NCBI GenBank assembly: GCA_947184155.2
Contig: CAMXCT020001502.1
Span: 570,942-634,941, forward strand
Direction of reading: 5' to 3'
DNA: 64,000 nt
From: Cladocopium goreaui
Lineage: Eukaryota; Sar; Dinophyceae; Suessiales; Symbiodiniaceae
A program made the translations under genes and the position numbers. The notes under the pieces are model-generated. The model saw nothing but the letters and a program-made list of their open reading frames with translations, had not been told where the DNA came from and did no database searches. Positions 27,550 through 40,680 of the stretch are shown here, in pieces (position 1 is the stretch's first letter; every line of letters starts with the position of its first letter).

Positions 27550-28440
27550 CAATTTTTGAATCGTGATGGGGTGTGGCCAACCCAAAAACCATTATGCCGT
27601 TTTTCAACGAGAATCACATCAGGATTTTTGAATTCAGCACATGAACGGATGAAGGTGACTTCTCATTTATCTTTCTTCACAGTCGGCGCAATCTGAGACT
27701 GCGGTGAATCCCTTGTCCACTCCAATTTTCTGCTGATATTTCGGAGTTTCTCCTGGCTTCTATTGATTTTATTCATTCTTCAAGGTGGCGACGAAAGAAT
27801 TTTCCTTTCAGTCCACACCAAACACCCTCCTGTTCCTGTCAGGTGTAACTGGATTGTTTTTGCACGTGAGATGCGCTCCACAACAGAATTCTCAATGACA
27901 GTTCTGAGCAAGTGTGTGTGTTTGTGTGTGTATATACTGTACACTGAACTTTCTGAAGGGGAAGCTGCCTACTACTGCCTACTTGACATGAAATATTTGA
28001 TGATGGAATACACATTTGAATGCAGTCATTCCTGCTTGCAAATTCTTCGAAGTTCCAGGATTCAAGATAGTGATCGAGGGACCTGGATCAAATTTGAAGC
28101 TCCCAGAAACCAAAACCGATGCTTTCAAGCTCCCAGAAACTATTCATGAATTATTTTAAACTTCGAGAAGTAAAAAGAAAAAATGAAGTTCCGCTGGGTT
28201 CAGATTGTTCTCTTCATAAAATAGTGTTTTTGAAAAGGGCATGGATCCAAATGCTGACGTCGATCCTTTTTGACTTGCAATGGATGAGAATGATGACAAA
28301 GTGGTTTTTGAAGTGCTATTAAAGTAAATATGTCAGTATATAGAACCAAATTCGGTTATCTACAAATATATCTCTCTTTTAAGACTTACTTATGATAAAC
28401 ATAATTGAAATCTTTGAAAAGGTAGGCACTGGAGGGGCCG
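27550..28440. other. Flank right of the element chain, no gene recognised
   Basis: After GTACCTGC of module D there is a possible intron end TTCTTCACAG at 27,681. The rest is unique-looking sequence with only short ORFs, and a small duplication of AAGCTCCCAGAAAC near 28,097 and 28,130. Confidence 0.4.
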
Positions 28441-29495
28441 CTTAGCATATATATATATAGTATTTGTATCAATGTAATCATATATAAACGTGAAAGTGTA
28501 TATATGTAAATATGTAGATATGTTATATATACAAATGTAAAGCTGTATATGTATCTATATGTCTATATGTAAACATATACATATTTATACAAATGTAAAT
28601 ATGTATATATGTATGTATGCAGGTAGGTATGTATGTAATGTACTGTACTGTAATGTAATGTAGTGTAACGTCATGCAATGTAATGCAATGTAATGTAATG
28701 TAATGTATTTTCTGTATGTATGAATGAATGCATGTTATGTTATGTCATGTTTTGTTATGTTATGTCATTTTATGTCATGTTATGTGTGTACGGTATGTAA
28801 GTATGTATTTATGTTAATGTAATGTAATGCAATGTCAGTGAAATGGTAATGTAATGTTAATGTAATGTTAATGTAATGTTAATGTAATGTAATGTAGCGT
28901 AGTGAAATGACATGTAATGTTAATGTAATGTAATGTAATGTAATGTAATGTATGTACATTAGTATATGTAGATAGTATGTAGATAATATGTAGATAATCT
29001 GTAGATAATCTGTAGATAATTTGTAGCTAATATGTAGATGATATGTGGATAATACGTAGATAGTATGATAATAGGTATATACCTATATACCTTTAAATGT
29101 AAATTTGTAAATATGTATATATGTACAAATGTATATATGTAAAAATGTATTTGTGTATATGTGTGTATTTGTGTATATATGTATATGTACGTGTATATGT
29201 AGATATATGTAAATATGTATTTATGTACATGTGCATATATGCAAATGTGGATATATGTAGATATACATAGCTCTGCATACATATATACATATATGTATAT
29301 ATGTATATATGTATATATGTATTTATGTATTTATGTATTTATGTATATATGTATATATGCAAATATGTATATATGTATATATGTATATATGTAAATATCT
29401 ATATCTATATCTATATATATGTATGTATAAATGCGATATATATATACACATGTATATATGTATAAATGTATATATGTATATTATACCGGTTGGCA
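28441..29495. repeat. AT-rich microsatellite block
   Basis: Runs of ATGTA and TATATG units in several register shifts: (AATGT)n around 28,640-28,960, (GTAGATAATAT)-like around 28,970-29,060, and (TATGTA)n around 29,100-29,480. ORFs in it are repeat artefacts. Confidence 0.8.
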
Positions 29496-29635
29496 TCAGT
29501 AGGACACATTCCTAGTGTTTTTTTGTGTCCATGAGACCATGGAAAGATCGGCAAGGACTACGAAATGCATGCGATCTGCTTATGGGCTCCACTGGATTCA
29601 GTGCAACAGCGGGGAAACCAACGCTCATTGAAGGC

Positions 29636-30064
29636 CTGCGCGATGTCAACGCCATGTTTGCGACATGCACAATGTGGAGATCTGGAGTGGTTTCAAATAT
29701 ATGGGAGATTCCGGGAAGTTTTCAACCAAGAACGGGAGCTCTGAACGGCTGGTTTTACAATGTCTTGAATATCCAAGCAGCCAACAACTGGAGTTACTGC
29801 AAGGGGATATGTATATATATATATGTACACATATATATGTAGAGAATCAAGTGAGTGCTGGTTGGTTATCTCAGTTGAATTTGTCCAATTGAAAGTGTGA
29901 GAACATGTGTCACCACAGAGCCACAGACCAACTGGGTCCCCCACATGGCCAGGCTGGAAAAGCATTTACTCCGAAATTTCACACGCCAAGCTGACTCTTG
30001 GCTCCACTCTCTTGAGGTGCTGGAAAGACTGCATCAAATCGGCGGGGACATGTTACTTTCTTGA
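29636..30064 (+). CDS. Possible two-exon gene fragment of unknown function
   Basis: Two protein-like stretches lie in different frames. The first is near 29,665-29,811 (VEIWSGFKYMGDSG and QQLELLQG). The second is at 29,921-30,064 (NWVPHMARLEKHLLRNF and LEVLERLHQIGGDML, then TGA). They join in frame if an AT-rich intron begins GATATG after GGG and ends CACAGAG, i.e. a GA-AG intron, a type known in dinoflagellates. The start is not identified because a stop lies just upstream. I do not recognise the product, and this may be a decayed gene. Confidence 0.22.
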
Positions 30065-30600
30065 ATTCAGTATCAAAACGAAGAACAGATTTAGAGGAAC
30101 ATGACAATTTACACCATACTAAAAAGAAACAACCATCAGGGAGGTTTTAGTGTAAATTTTCATTCGACCAATTCCGTGAAGACTCAGGTGCAGGTTCCTT
30201 GGAGTTTGGGCGACATTTTGACCTGAAGATCCGGGAGGGATGTCGTCACTATTGTAGTGGCTGGACCTGCAAATGGGCCTCAACTCTTTAGCGGTGGTTG
30301 GGGTGGTTGGTAAATGGATGTTTTGTAGGCTTTGGAGTTCTCCCCCAAAAAGATTGAGCAGCAAAAATCATTATCAAAGTAGTGGGAATTGCTCTTCCAT
30401 TTTTTGTTGAGACCTGCATGGATCTATGGATCTACAGCAGCCCAGGTCTTATTTGCTACGACAACACAGTGAAGCCTAGTCACCCTGACTCTCGGCAGCA
30501 TGGGCATGGATCAAATGTGCTGCACAGCATTGGAGATGAAAGCAATACGACGCGCACCCAGAAGACCAACGATAGGTTCCAAAGTCTTGAGACCCACTTC
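30065..30600. other. No gene recognised
   Basis: Unique-looking sequence with only short overlapping ORFs on both strands. Confidence 0.35.
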
Positions 30601-30648
30601 ACAAATAAGCATATATGTACAGTATACACATATGTGTATTGTATAATG

Positions 30649-30680
<32 letters not shown>

Positions 30681-31790
30681 GTTGAGATATATCAGGATGA
30701 ACTATAAAGGCCTCACTGCGATGCCACTGAAATGGTGGTCAAGAAGGGGAATACCCAAATGGCCTTATCAGTATTTCAGGTTGGTGCATTATTATGATGT
30801 ATCCAGATATATGTAGATTCGCATATACATGATATGGATTAATATGTATATATATACATATATATATATATGTTCCCGGTTCCCGGTTCGGTAGCCCCCC
30901 CCTCCCCCCGATGGTATGGTACCCCCCTTCCCCCAAATAAATCTACCATTTGCATCATTTCAGAGTCAGGGCCTCCCATTTGCATGCTATTTGCAGCATT
31001 TCAGAGCAACAACCTTCCACTTGCAACCTATTTGCAGGATTTAAGAGCCGTATACTTCCTACAAAATATCTTGGTACTAACTATGTACTACCTGCATGCT
31101 ACCTACGTATTAGCTATATACATCTATGTGTATTTCTTTTCCACGTATCTACGACCAATAGGATACCTATGTAACTACTCGTATGTAATCCTACTATTTG
31201 TTCTATACTATATATTACTCATTGCGTGCGTGTATGCAACACACACACACATATATATATATATATCACTCATAGCGCCTATACACTACCTCTGTCCTAT
31301 TCATCTACGACTGATAAGCTGCATCAACCCCCCCAATCCCCCCCACCCCCCACACCACAGGGGGAGGGGGCAACCACATACACTGCCTAGATACCTCATA
31401 CTAATGATAAATATGTACATCTATGTGTATATTTGTATATGTATGTATAGTACCTACATATTCTATATACTTGCTACCTGTAATACCAAATCTCTACTTA
31501 TTTACTACCTATACACTGCCTATATACTACCTATACAACACGATTACAAATAGATAGACACTACCTATGTACTACATGCATACTATCATATGGCACTTAT
31601 GTACCACTGACTGTATTTGGATGCACCAGCTATCATATATTCCCAATACAGCAAATGCACCCCCCCTTCCCACCCCAACCCACACCCACAGGGGGGTGGG
31701 GGGGATACCATGACCATGGGCGGGGGAAGGGGGGGACCCAGAACCTGGAACATATATACAGATATATAGATAGATACTACCAAGCTTATT
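30601..31790. repeat. AT microsatellites with C-rich and G-rich islands
   Basis: (TA)n at 30,645-30,675, 30,845-30,870 and 31,250-31,265. C-runs lie at 30,895-30,930 and 31,327-31,360. A C-rich then G-rich island (31,660-31,745) has several runs of four to seven C or G in a row and could form a quadruplex. CTACCTATA-like units lie around 31,490-31,580. Confidence 0.5.
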
Positions 31791-34780
31791 GATTCTGTTG
31801 CTTGCCCTTTGAACTCAGCTGCAAGGGGCAAGCGTCTTTGTTCTGGTGCAGAACCACAAAGAAACAGATACACATGTAGAGACGCACAGACCCAAAATTC
31901 ATCAATGTGCACTAGCTTTGCTTAGAAAAACATTTTTTGTGTGTTTCATGTTTCAAGTATTTCTTTGCTGCACACTCTATGGACTTTGGTGGCTCACCCA
32001 GGTACACTTGGTAGAGTTCGAGCTGGGCCCTTGGAGCCCCTGTCCCCTGCACATTGGCGCCATGTTTTTGGCCGATTTGTTCTGTGAATAGTAAATGTAG
32101 TAACTGTATTGCGTGCCTTTGGACCGATTGCAGGGCAGTGGTTTCCATAAAGAAAAAGCAACACAGGAAACCGAGCATTGCCGTTTTGAAGGTTTTAGAC
32201 CATCGATGCTTGTTCAAGCTTGCCCATTGCCCATGGTATTTTGAGTGGAGTTGGAAGTATGTCGTGCTGAGGCACCTGATCAAGATGGGCCCAGAGGAAA
32301 CCAAGGAACATATCAGAAACTGCATGTGGCTCGGTGTGCACAATGGATTCATCCAGTAGAAACGATCAGAGGATAGAGCTTGGGCGTGTGTCAAGAGCTT
32401 CACAACTTCTGTTTTTTCCAGACTCCTCCTCATGTTTGTCCAGGTTGAGTGCATCCAATCAAGTTGCAGTGCAACAGTGATGAGATAGTTAGCATGGAAT
32501 TCACAAGGACTTGTCTCACCATTGCAAAACCTAAGAATCGACTGTACTGCACTACTCTTTCACTGGATTCTGTTTGCCGCAACACTGGCGATGGACCAAG
32601 TAGCATCCATGGTATGCGGATGTTTGGACCCCCTATATTGTCTATCAACTGCAGCTACAAACATTTTCTGGAACACCAAGATTTGCCAACAAGATGCAGC
32701 AAGATGGATAAGCATGAGACTGGTGATAGCGCACCATAATTTTGCCACCATTTTGGATAAGTGAGTCATCTACCAAGGCTCGCAAGAGCTGCGTATATGA
32801 TCGAGCACGGTGGATCTAGAGCAGCTCGATGGATCGGAGTCATGCTGGGGACCATCGGTTGATGCAGGGACATTTACCCATGTTAAAGGGCAACCAATCG
32901 AAAGGGAAACATGTTTTGGGCCCCCCGAGGGATGATGTACAAACATGTGAACGGTAGCAGAATGAAGAGACCCATTCCCCTAACACTGCTTGGACAGTTT
33001 CGAATGCGACGCCTATGCTTTGAGGCTTTTATTTGGTTTGATCCATGAGACCCGGGCAAGATGTTCCCAATGGTTCCCATAAACCTCCCTCGACGGGCGA
33101 AGCAAACGTGACCAATTTCCACGGACCTGGATTGCCCCGCTGATTCTCCAGGCTTCTTCAGACATTGCATCGACCCCACTTTTGGTGTTGCCCACATCAA
33201 ACACCAGCCACTCTTCTGGAATGAAAAAGCAGGAGAATGAAGAAAAAGTGGGATAACGCATTTTGCTGAAGTATGAAGGAGGCATCCAAATCACAGGGAA
33301 ATGTACGCGGCCTGCTGCTGTTAAAGAGTTGTTTGGAGAGCAGGGGTGCTTATAATTTTTCCATATTCTTGCACGATTCAAGAGCTTGAACACATCACTT
33401 TCTCAAGGGGCTTGTCCAAGAATAGGGGATGGGCGGGTAACTGCCACGGAAATATGGGGAACTGAGTTTCGCCATGAAATTTTGGGGTAGTCTTGATGTT
33501 TCAACAGTGTTGACCGTCCGACAGCTAAGGTGATCGGCTGCCTCCGTTTGGCTGTCTTGGCAGCATGTTGCAGGCGCTACCGAATTCTTGGCCAAACATA
33601 TGATGGGGGAATACGGTATTTTAACATGGCGATGAGTGGGGAACCTGCTCTTATTTTTTTATCTAACTGTGCTGTGAAATGGGGAAGTCGAATCTCCTGC
33701 TGAGGGTTAGAGCCTTGTTGAAACAGTAAGAGACTCGATATAGGATGACCTATGGCTAGTGGAATAGCAACAGGACCCAATGCATCCTTCGAGGATTTGG
33801 CTTGTTCGTAGCTTGTGAAGCTAGGAAATCAGAGCTCCAAAACCCCAAAAGGCAAAAATCTGTCCAACACAGGGACACATGTCAATACCGTCAATACCGT
33901 CAATACCCATAGGATCCCAAAGCACCATTTTTGGCGGTATGGCATCGACTCCCCGGCGATTTTGTGGGAATGCAAACGCTCGAGAGATGCCATGGCTGCC
34001 ATGTCCCCGCAATTTTTTTGGGAAGGGTCGAAGGGCTTTACACAAATGTGTGGGAATGAATTCTGTTGTGTGGTGGTGACAATTGCATGGAGAATCATCA
34101 GATATGATTACGCAAAGCGACTTCTTTTCAGATCTTTTCAGAAGGCCATTGATTAGAATGGTTGTACTAGTTGTACACGCATATCCTTTGCTCCTTTGTG
34201 GATTGTAAACCCACAGTAAAATCGCTAGTAGTGATTAGCCATTTTCATAGGATTGGAAAGTGATCCGTGGTCTTGGAAGGTTGATGCTTTGAGATGGGTG
34301 TTGGAATAGATTTCTGGCGCAGAACACCGGGTCCAAGAGATTCCTGGTGACCAAATGTCGTGAGTTCACTCGGAATTGGAAACTTTTGCCAGCTTGCACT
34401 GGTGATGCTGCTCGGACTGTGTCGCTTGGTCTGTTTCTAATGCTTGGAGCCAAGGGTACTGACACCAGTTGTGGTGCTCTGAGTTTGGTTCTTTTGATCT
34501 CATGGTTTGGCGTTGCAAACACAGCCCCCTTGTGCTTGGTCGCCCATCAACGCCGGTGCTTTGGTGTTGAGATTTGGTTGGATTTCTGACGGAAGTGAGC
34601 TTGTTTGCCTCCATTGCGAGGGTCCTTCGTTTGATCTGGGATGCTCGTCACGGTCGAGGTGAGACTCTCTGACCTTTCATCTGCTGGATCTCGTCCCTGG
34701 GTTCTTTTGGGATCGCCCTCCGGTTGTTTGGTGACTGAGGCTGTCTGGTTGCGGGTGGTCCGTTTGGGGGGCCAGGTACG
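31791..34780. other. Unique-looking stretch, no gene recognised
   Basis: ORFs of up to 180 codons (31,912-32,454 on the minus strand) and about 126 codons (33,013-33,393, minus) are present, but none matches a family I know and overlapping ORFs compete in other frames. Some could be exons or decayed genes. A short GTCAATACC repeat lies at 33,883-33,907. Confidence 0.35.
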
Positions 34781-34786
34781 CTTCAA

Positions 34787-34793
34787 ACTACTA

Positions 34794-34828
<35 letters not shown>

Positions 34829-35070
34829 ACTGCTCCTGCTACTGCTGCTGCTACTGCTACTGCTACTGCTCCTGCTACTGCTCCTGCTCCTGCTGCTGCT
34901 GCTACTGCTACTGCTACTGCTACTGCTCCTGCTCCTGCTCCTGCTCCTGCTGCTGCTGCTACTGCTACTGCTACTGCTACTGCTCCTGCTGCTACTGGCA
35001 CTGCTACTGCTACTGCTACTGCTACTACTACTACTGCTACTGCTACTGCTAATGCCACTGCCACCACCAC
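34787..35070. repeat. CTG/CTA/CTC triplet-repeat array
   Basis: About 280 bases of trinucleotides of the form CTN (TACTGCTGC, CTCCTGCTAC). The leucine-, serine- and alanine/valine-rich ORFs on the two strands are products of the repeat. Confidence 0.9.
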
Positions 35071-35259
35071 CACCCATTTTCACTTTGTGGTTTGGGGGAT
35101 TAAAACCCCACTAATCAATGGTAGGATTGGCCACCTTCCAACCAGTCTGCTGACAGGCAGCAGTTCGCCGGGGACGACGACAAGGTCTCCTTTGCGGGCT
35201 CTTTTTGGCGCCTTAGACTTTTCATATTGAGGATGGGATAATTTTAACCACTCCAAGTA

Positions 35260-35442
35260 TACATATATATATATATAATCTATGTATATACATATATATA
35301 TATAATCGATGTGTATATATATATGATACATAGTATATATATATGATATATAGTATATATTATAATCTATGTATATATATAACATGATATATATATATAT
35401 AACATGATATATATATATAATATGTATATATATATATATAGA
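35260..35442. repeat. AT dinucleotide-rich block
   Basis: (AT)n interrupted by TATAATCTATGTATA-like units. Confidence 0.8.
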
Positions 35443-35573
35443 TTTATTTTCCTGTGAAAAGGTAAAGAACCATGGGCCCTGATGCCGAAGACCTTCCCTT
35501 AAATCCAGGGTATGATACTATGGGTCCAGCGTCTCCTTTTCATTTACCACTTGTGAAGAACATGTAAAGAACA

Positions 35574-35640
35574 TGGACGATGGAGAGGATGAGGATGGAG
35601 AGGATGGAGAGGATGGAGAGGATGGAGAGGATGGAAAGAA
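35574..35640 (+). repeat. 9-bp GGATGGAGA minisatellite
   Basis: Seven or so imperfect GAGGATGGA units, giving a GED or MER repeat depending on frame. Confidence 0.75.
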
Positions 35641-37480
35641 CAGACTTAGCCGCCCTCGGCAACCAAGGCCTTGGTGTTTTTTTCTCCCTTACTCTATTGG
35701 ATATGACTTGCAGAGCCTCGGACGATTTGGACAGGTCAGACATGCAGTTTTCATGGTTCAAGTGCTTAGAAGGGTGCCTGCAGAACCATGCAAACACAAA
35801 TTTGTGGGGAGCAGAAGACTGAGTAGACCGGAGAAGAACCCAAGTTTGGACCCAAGTGTTGCGATTCAAACTCGACCAAGGCAGCTGGGTCATATAGGCA
35901 GAGACCTCCACTGCCGGATGAGAAGCCCATCTTTTGAATGTTCTTCGTGACCTTTTTATGACCTGAACTTGTCAGGAGAGGCTCTTTTTGGGAAGTGACA
36001 GCAGTTGACAGCCCCAAAACTGGATTGAGTGTCAAATGTGCCTTTGGGAAAACAAAAGGCAACGAATGCTGTTTTGCTGATTAGACGTGTGACATTCTGT
36101 AAGACATGCGTTGTTTTGCACCCCAGCAAACGTGGTGGTGTTTGACAGCTTGAAACTCGAGGCAACGATAGCAATAATTCCCAATTTTGCCAAGTTCAAA
36201 GATCAAAGCAGAAAAGAAAGCTCATCCAAGTTTGCATCCTGCAACATTCAAACATGCGTCCTTTTATCCAGGACTCAACCATCTGAGTGTTTGGGAAGTC
36301 TTTCCCAACTTCTTTTTCTGGTCTCCATTCTGGCCGAAGTCTACCTCAAATGAGCTCGAAAAACCCCGATGCTTTCTGTTGGGATTTTCTGCCGGGCTTC
36401 TGGCAGTTTTCTGAAATGTGGTTGTCTCAAAATTTGAACACCACAATTTTTTAGTGATCATCAAAATTTCTGGTAGCCCCCATATTTTGCAAGACTTTGG
36501 CCGGAATGTTACGCTATTATGTAGACCTCTCTACGCACAAGTGGGACATTTACCCGCGCGAGCAGTGACCAAATCATTTTAATGAGTCAATATACAGGGC
36601 TAATAAAATTTTGAACCACCATCGGGAATCCATATCAACAGCAGTGTAAAGTGATGATTTTTGGACACTGCTTGATATGAACAACCGCAAGCTATCGCTA
36701 TTGGGGAAATATATACCCCACACTTCTCCGCTCTCGGAGAGCCCCTGTGCCCGGCATCCGATTTCCTTGGAGCTTCGTTTTTTTTTCGAAATGTTTTTTC
36801 CTTGTGTTCCAGCCGAAATCAGAGATGATAAGTAATAAGATTCATTTTGGCGTGGGTTTTGAGTCTCGAAATATCTGAAGTTGGGATCTGACAGATTTTT
36901 GATGATTTTGATGATTTTGATGATTTTTGATGATTTTTGTCCGTGTTTCCACGGACAACTTGCGACTCATTTGTCTCTGAAACTCCATTCCAAACATGGT
37001 CGATGTGATGCGATACAACATCTCCTTGGCCGATTCCTTCTCTGTCAGAAGTGGACGAAAAAAGGTCCGGTCTTTGGGAAATTCTGGATGGTCTCTAGAA
37101 AACTGGTAGCTGGTGGTGGCATACGGCATATGCCTCAATAGCGTTGGCAGAGGACATTTCATTGAACTCAACATTGGCTCTGAAGCAAGATTTAGTGAAG
37201 ACGATCTTGCCAGCCTCACCTTGACAGCTCCAGCAACGAGCTCAGGGTGTGTGAATTGACAAGTCCAATTCACTTCACAGGGCTTTTGAAATGTACTATA
37301 CCATTTGAACATCACCAAACATTTGGGGTATCGCTACCAATAACTCCCAAAAATGGGACGTTTTCCTACCCGTCACTCATTTGCATTTTTTTGCTGCTGA
37401 ATTCTATTTGAGGTGAAAGCTTGACTTAGATTGTAAGCTGTAGCGTGCAAATTTCCCACTTGTCGCTTGATGAATATAGG
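35641..37480. other. No gene recognised
   Basis: Unique-looking. It contains a TGATGATTTT repeat (36,899-36,935) that runs into a 9-bp hairpin TTGTCCGTG/CACGGACAA (36,937-36,958). The minus-strand ORF 36,842-37,318 is not recognisable. Confidence 0.35.
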
Positions 37481-37575
37481 GATATCCATTTTTACAAACC
37501 ACTGGTAAATGACCCATAGGGATATCCATTTTTACCATTAATATAGGGATATTAATATAGGGATATCCATTTTTT
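37477..37575. repeat. ATAGGGATATCCATTTTT repeats
   Basis: Three near-identical copies of ATAGGGATATCCATTTTT, with a fourth shortened one, within 100 bases. Confidence 0.65.
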
Positions 37576-39110
37576 GCAAACTGACCCATCTACTTTTCCC
37601 AAATCGCAGACAAGGATCTGTCATGGCCGCCTTGCTCTTTGCCATCTATGTTGTCAGTGCCCTCGCTGCGCGGTCTGGCAAAGGAGGTTGGGGCATGTTG
37701 CCCATGTCCGGTGTTCTTGGGAAGCCACAAGATGGGCAACTGCCACAAGATGGGTTTGGGAGAATATCGCAGATCTTTCGCGGATGCAACCTGTCCAGGC
37801 CCTAGCAGTCTTTCCTCGCTGGGCCCGCCAATGGACGAGGCCTAGTATTGTCAATTGCATGCCTGGACTCTGGTGGGTTCAGTGGCTTACAGTGAGTCAC
37901 TACGCGCATGTACGTGCATCAGCAAAATGATATGTGAGAGAAAATCACGTTCCAAAACCGCAAAATTTGTCAAACTTTCTGTCAAAGCAGCTGTAGCTGT
38001 AGCGTTGCTTAGGCATTTGGCTAGTGCCTGTGCTAAGGCTGCCTGGCAGGGCATTAAGATCACTGATGTGATGCCTGGCTTTCGTGTGAAGGCCCTGTGG
38101 GTGGCATGAACGGCTCTGGGTGTTTGGCTTTGGCCCACAGAGGTTTAATGTTCTTTTTGGGATCCCAGTTTTGAGCGGAACCCACAAACTGGTCAAAAGA
38201 TGGGGAGCCCAAAAACAAGAATGCATGCGCAGGGCTCATGGGGAGAGAACCTGAGTGCATTCTGCCTGTTGCTGTTCGCATGTTCTGAAGAATGCTCTGA
38301 TGGGAACGGCCCAATAATGAGCAGAAAGACTAGCGTCCAGCAAACAAACATGGCAAAAGAAGACATCCTTTGTCAAACATGTTTTTCATAGGATCATCAG
38401 ATATTCATCTGCAAATTTGCGATTCTCAATTGCCAGAGTAGCAGAGTAGATCTGAGGAGATTGATATATCGATGGCGCATATATTTATATATATAATTAT
38501 ATATATATAATGTATATATACGGGGCAGATCGGGGCAAGTCTTCCTGTGCCTTTTACACTTTGAAGCCAGTTGAGCTCAGCTCATTTGAGTTTTATTTTT
38601 CAGGACCTGAAGCTTGCGACGAAGTGCTCCAGACAGGCGGCTCCATCAGCTAACGATCATTCCTGCCTTTCTAGCCAAATTTGCGACATCTAACGATCCA
38701 AAAAGGCAGTCCTTTGAAAGGCCATGATTTCTCCGCGATGCAGTTTTTTTCAGGCTATGCAAGTCACAGATATTGATCATCCTGTCAACCCTTAATGCCA
38801 ATAAGGAGTAATAACTGCCGGCCTGTATCCAGGGGTACCACTTTGTTGGCAAATGAACATTGTTTTGCGGGGAACCTCCTAACCAACCATGGTTTATTGA
38901 TGTGGGGCATGTGTCGACCTTTTTGGAATTGGTGGAAGCAGCAGGGGATATGTTAGACACATATTGTTATTATTGTTGTTGTTACCAGTAGTACCGCACA
39001 AGGCGGTGGCGGAAGTTTCAAAAATAGGAAACCTATAGGAGAGCTTGGTTGTTGTGAATCCGGGATGGCAGAGCGAAGCCACTGATGGACTGAAAGGTGC
39101 TTGATCTCTC
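37576..39110. other. No gene recognised
   Basis: Several 60-118 codon ORFs, among them 37,929-38,109 reading KLSVKAAVAVALLRHLASAC, but no known domain. A short AT run lies at 38,480-38,520. Confidence 0.35.
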
Positions 39111-39320
39111 TCACTCTTTCTCTCTCTTTCTCTGACTATCTACCTACCTACCTATCTATTTTCTATGTATCTATCTATCTATCGATCTTCCTAGTGTAGT
39201 GTAATGTAGTGTAGTGTAATTTAGTGTAGCGGTGTGTACTGGAGTGTAGTGGAGTGTAATTGTGTAGTTCTGTAGTTGTAGTTGTAGTGTTGCGGAGTGT
39301 AGTGTAGTGTAGTGTAATGA
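39111..39320. repeat. CT/CTAT and GTGTAGTGTA microsatellites
   Basis: CTCTCTTTCT and CTATCTAT runs followed by GTAGTGTAGTGTAAT units; it borders the 94-bp array. Confidence 0.75.
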
Positions 39321-39339
39321 CCCGAAGCGAAGCAAAGCG

Positions 39340-40045
39340 ACATCTGAACCTCCAAAAGTGGTCCGAACCCCTAGTGTTTTGTAAATTTTGACTTCGAAAT
39401 GTGCTTCGCGCTACAACGGCGTGCACTTTTTCGAGATCTGAACCTCCAAAAGTGGCGCGAACATGTGGTGTTTTGTACATTTTGACTTCGACATGTGCTT
39501 CGCGCCACAACGGCGTGCACTTTTTCGACATCTCAACTTCCAAAAGTGGTCCGAGAATGGTGTGTTTTGTACATTTTGACTTGGAAATGTGCTTCGCGCC
39601 ACAGCGGCGTGCACTTTTTCGACATCGCAACTTCCAAAAGTGGTCCGAACCTGGTGTGTTTTGTACATTTTGACTTCGAAATAGGCTTCGCGCCACAACG
39701 GCGTGCACTTTTTCAACATCTCAACTTCCAAAAGTGGTCCGAACCCCTCAGTTTTTAACACATTTTACTTCCAAATGTGCTTCGCGCCACAACGGCGTGC
39801 AACTTTTCATCTCTCATCTCCCCAGATGTCTCCGCACCCGCCGCTTTAGCGAGCCTACTTTTCAACCCTCCGGAGCCACAAAACCACGAAAAAATACAGT
39901 GTTTCGCGACTTTCCTACCTTTTCGCGCACCTGCATCTTCTTTCTTCTGATCTTTTCTCTTCTGACTCTTCTCCCTGCTGACTGCTTTTTCATCTCTCCA
40001 TATTGTCGGAAGTTTGACTTCCAAACTTCCTTCTATTATTAATCC
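39340..40045 (-). repeat. 94-bp satellite block, copy 1
   Basis: Five units of exactly 94 bp; the marker GTGCTTCGCG starts at 39,401, 39,495, 39,589, 39,683 (diverged) and 39,777. Next comes ~220 bp of conserved flank containing CCGCTTTAGCGAGCC and ending in TATTGTCGGAAG. The same block occurs in the opposite orientation at 62,770-63,400. ORFs on both strands are repeat products. Confidence 0.85.
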
Positions 40046-40500
40046 TTTCCTCCTAATACTACCCCCCAATTAATAAACACCTCAGGTAGCTTTTAGTATT
40101 AGGGTGGTATTTATTATTAGGGAACCCTATTAATAAAATTAAACCCTTTATAATAAAAACTATTTTTTCCGATCTCAAAATCAATTAAATTTCCTTATAT
40201 AACGCAATTAAACTATTGCCAGAAATTGGTGTTCGAAGCGGGCCCTAATAAGAAATTCAAAGCCCTAATATAAAAAACTAAAAAAATTGGACGGACCCTA
40301 ATAATAAACACCCCGGGGTTAACTGGTTTTTAGTATTAGGGGGCAAAACCCACAAATAGTAACTTTATTCTTAAATTGTTTTCTAAAGGGGATCAATTAA
40401 AAGTCAAATTGGCCAATGTTTTCCGAAATTGGAGATGGACCCCTGTTTTTAGTATTTGGGGGACGTTTAGTAATAGGGGGAAGGGATTTTATAATTAATC
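40046..40500. repeat. TATTAGGG/CCCTAATA inverted motif cluster
   Basis: CCTAATA and TATTAGGG motifs alternate in both orientations, for example CCTAATACTACC with TTAGTATTAGGG and CCCTAATAATAAACACC. It is AT-rich with no ORF. The motifs look like telomere-related heptamers but are not a telomere array. Confidence 0.45.
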
Positions 40501-40680
40501 ATATATACATAATTCATTATATGTATATACACATATATATATAATTAATTAATTCCGTAACTAATTAATTAATTAAATCAATAAATAAGTAAATAAATAC
40601 ATAGATAAACTAATGATTTATATGCATCTATATTTGATATCTGTATTATTATATCTTGCTCAGGTGCGTCGCGGTGATGC
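40501..40680. repeat. AT-rich block
   Basis: ATATAT and TTAATTAATTAA runs, no ORF. Confidence 0.6.

Noticed and set aside
34787-35083. Poly-leucine and poly-serine proteins
   Set aside because: Frames of a CTN triplet array; the same holds for 47,237-47,987 and 63,465-63,963.
40046-40500. Telomeric array
   Set aside because: TATTAGGG and CCCTAATA occur scattered in both orientations, not as a tandem TTTAGGG run.
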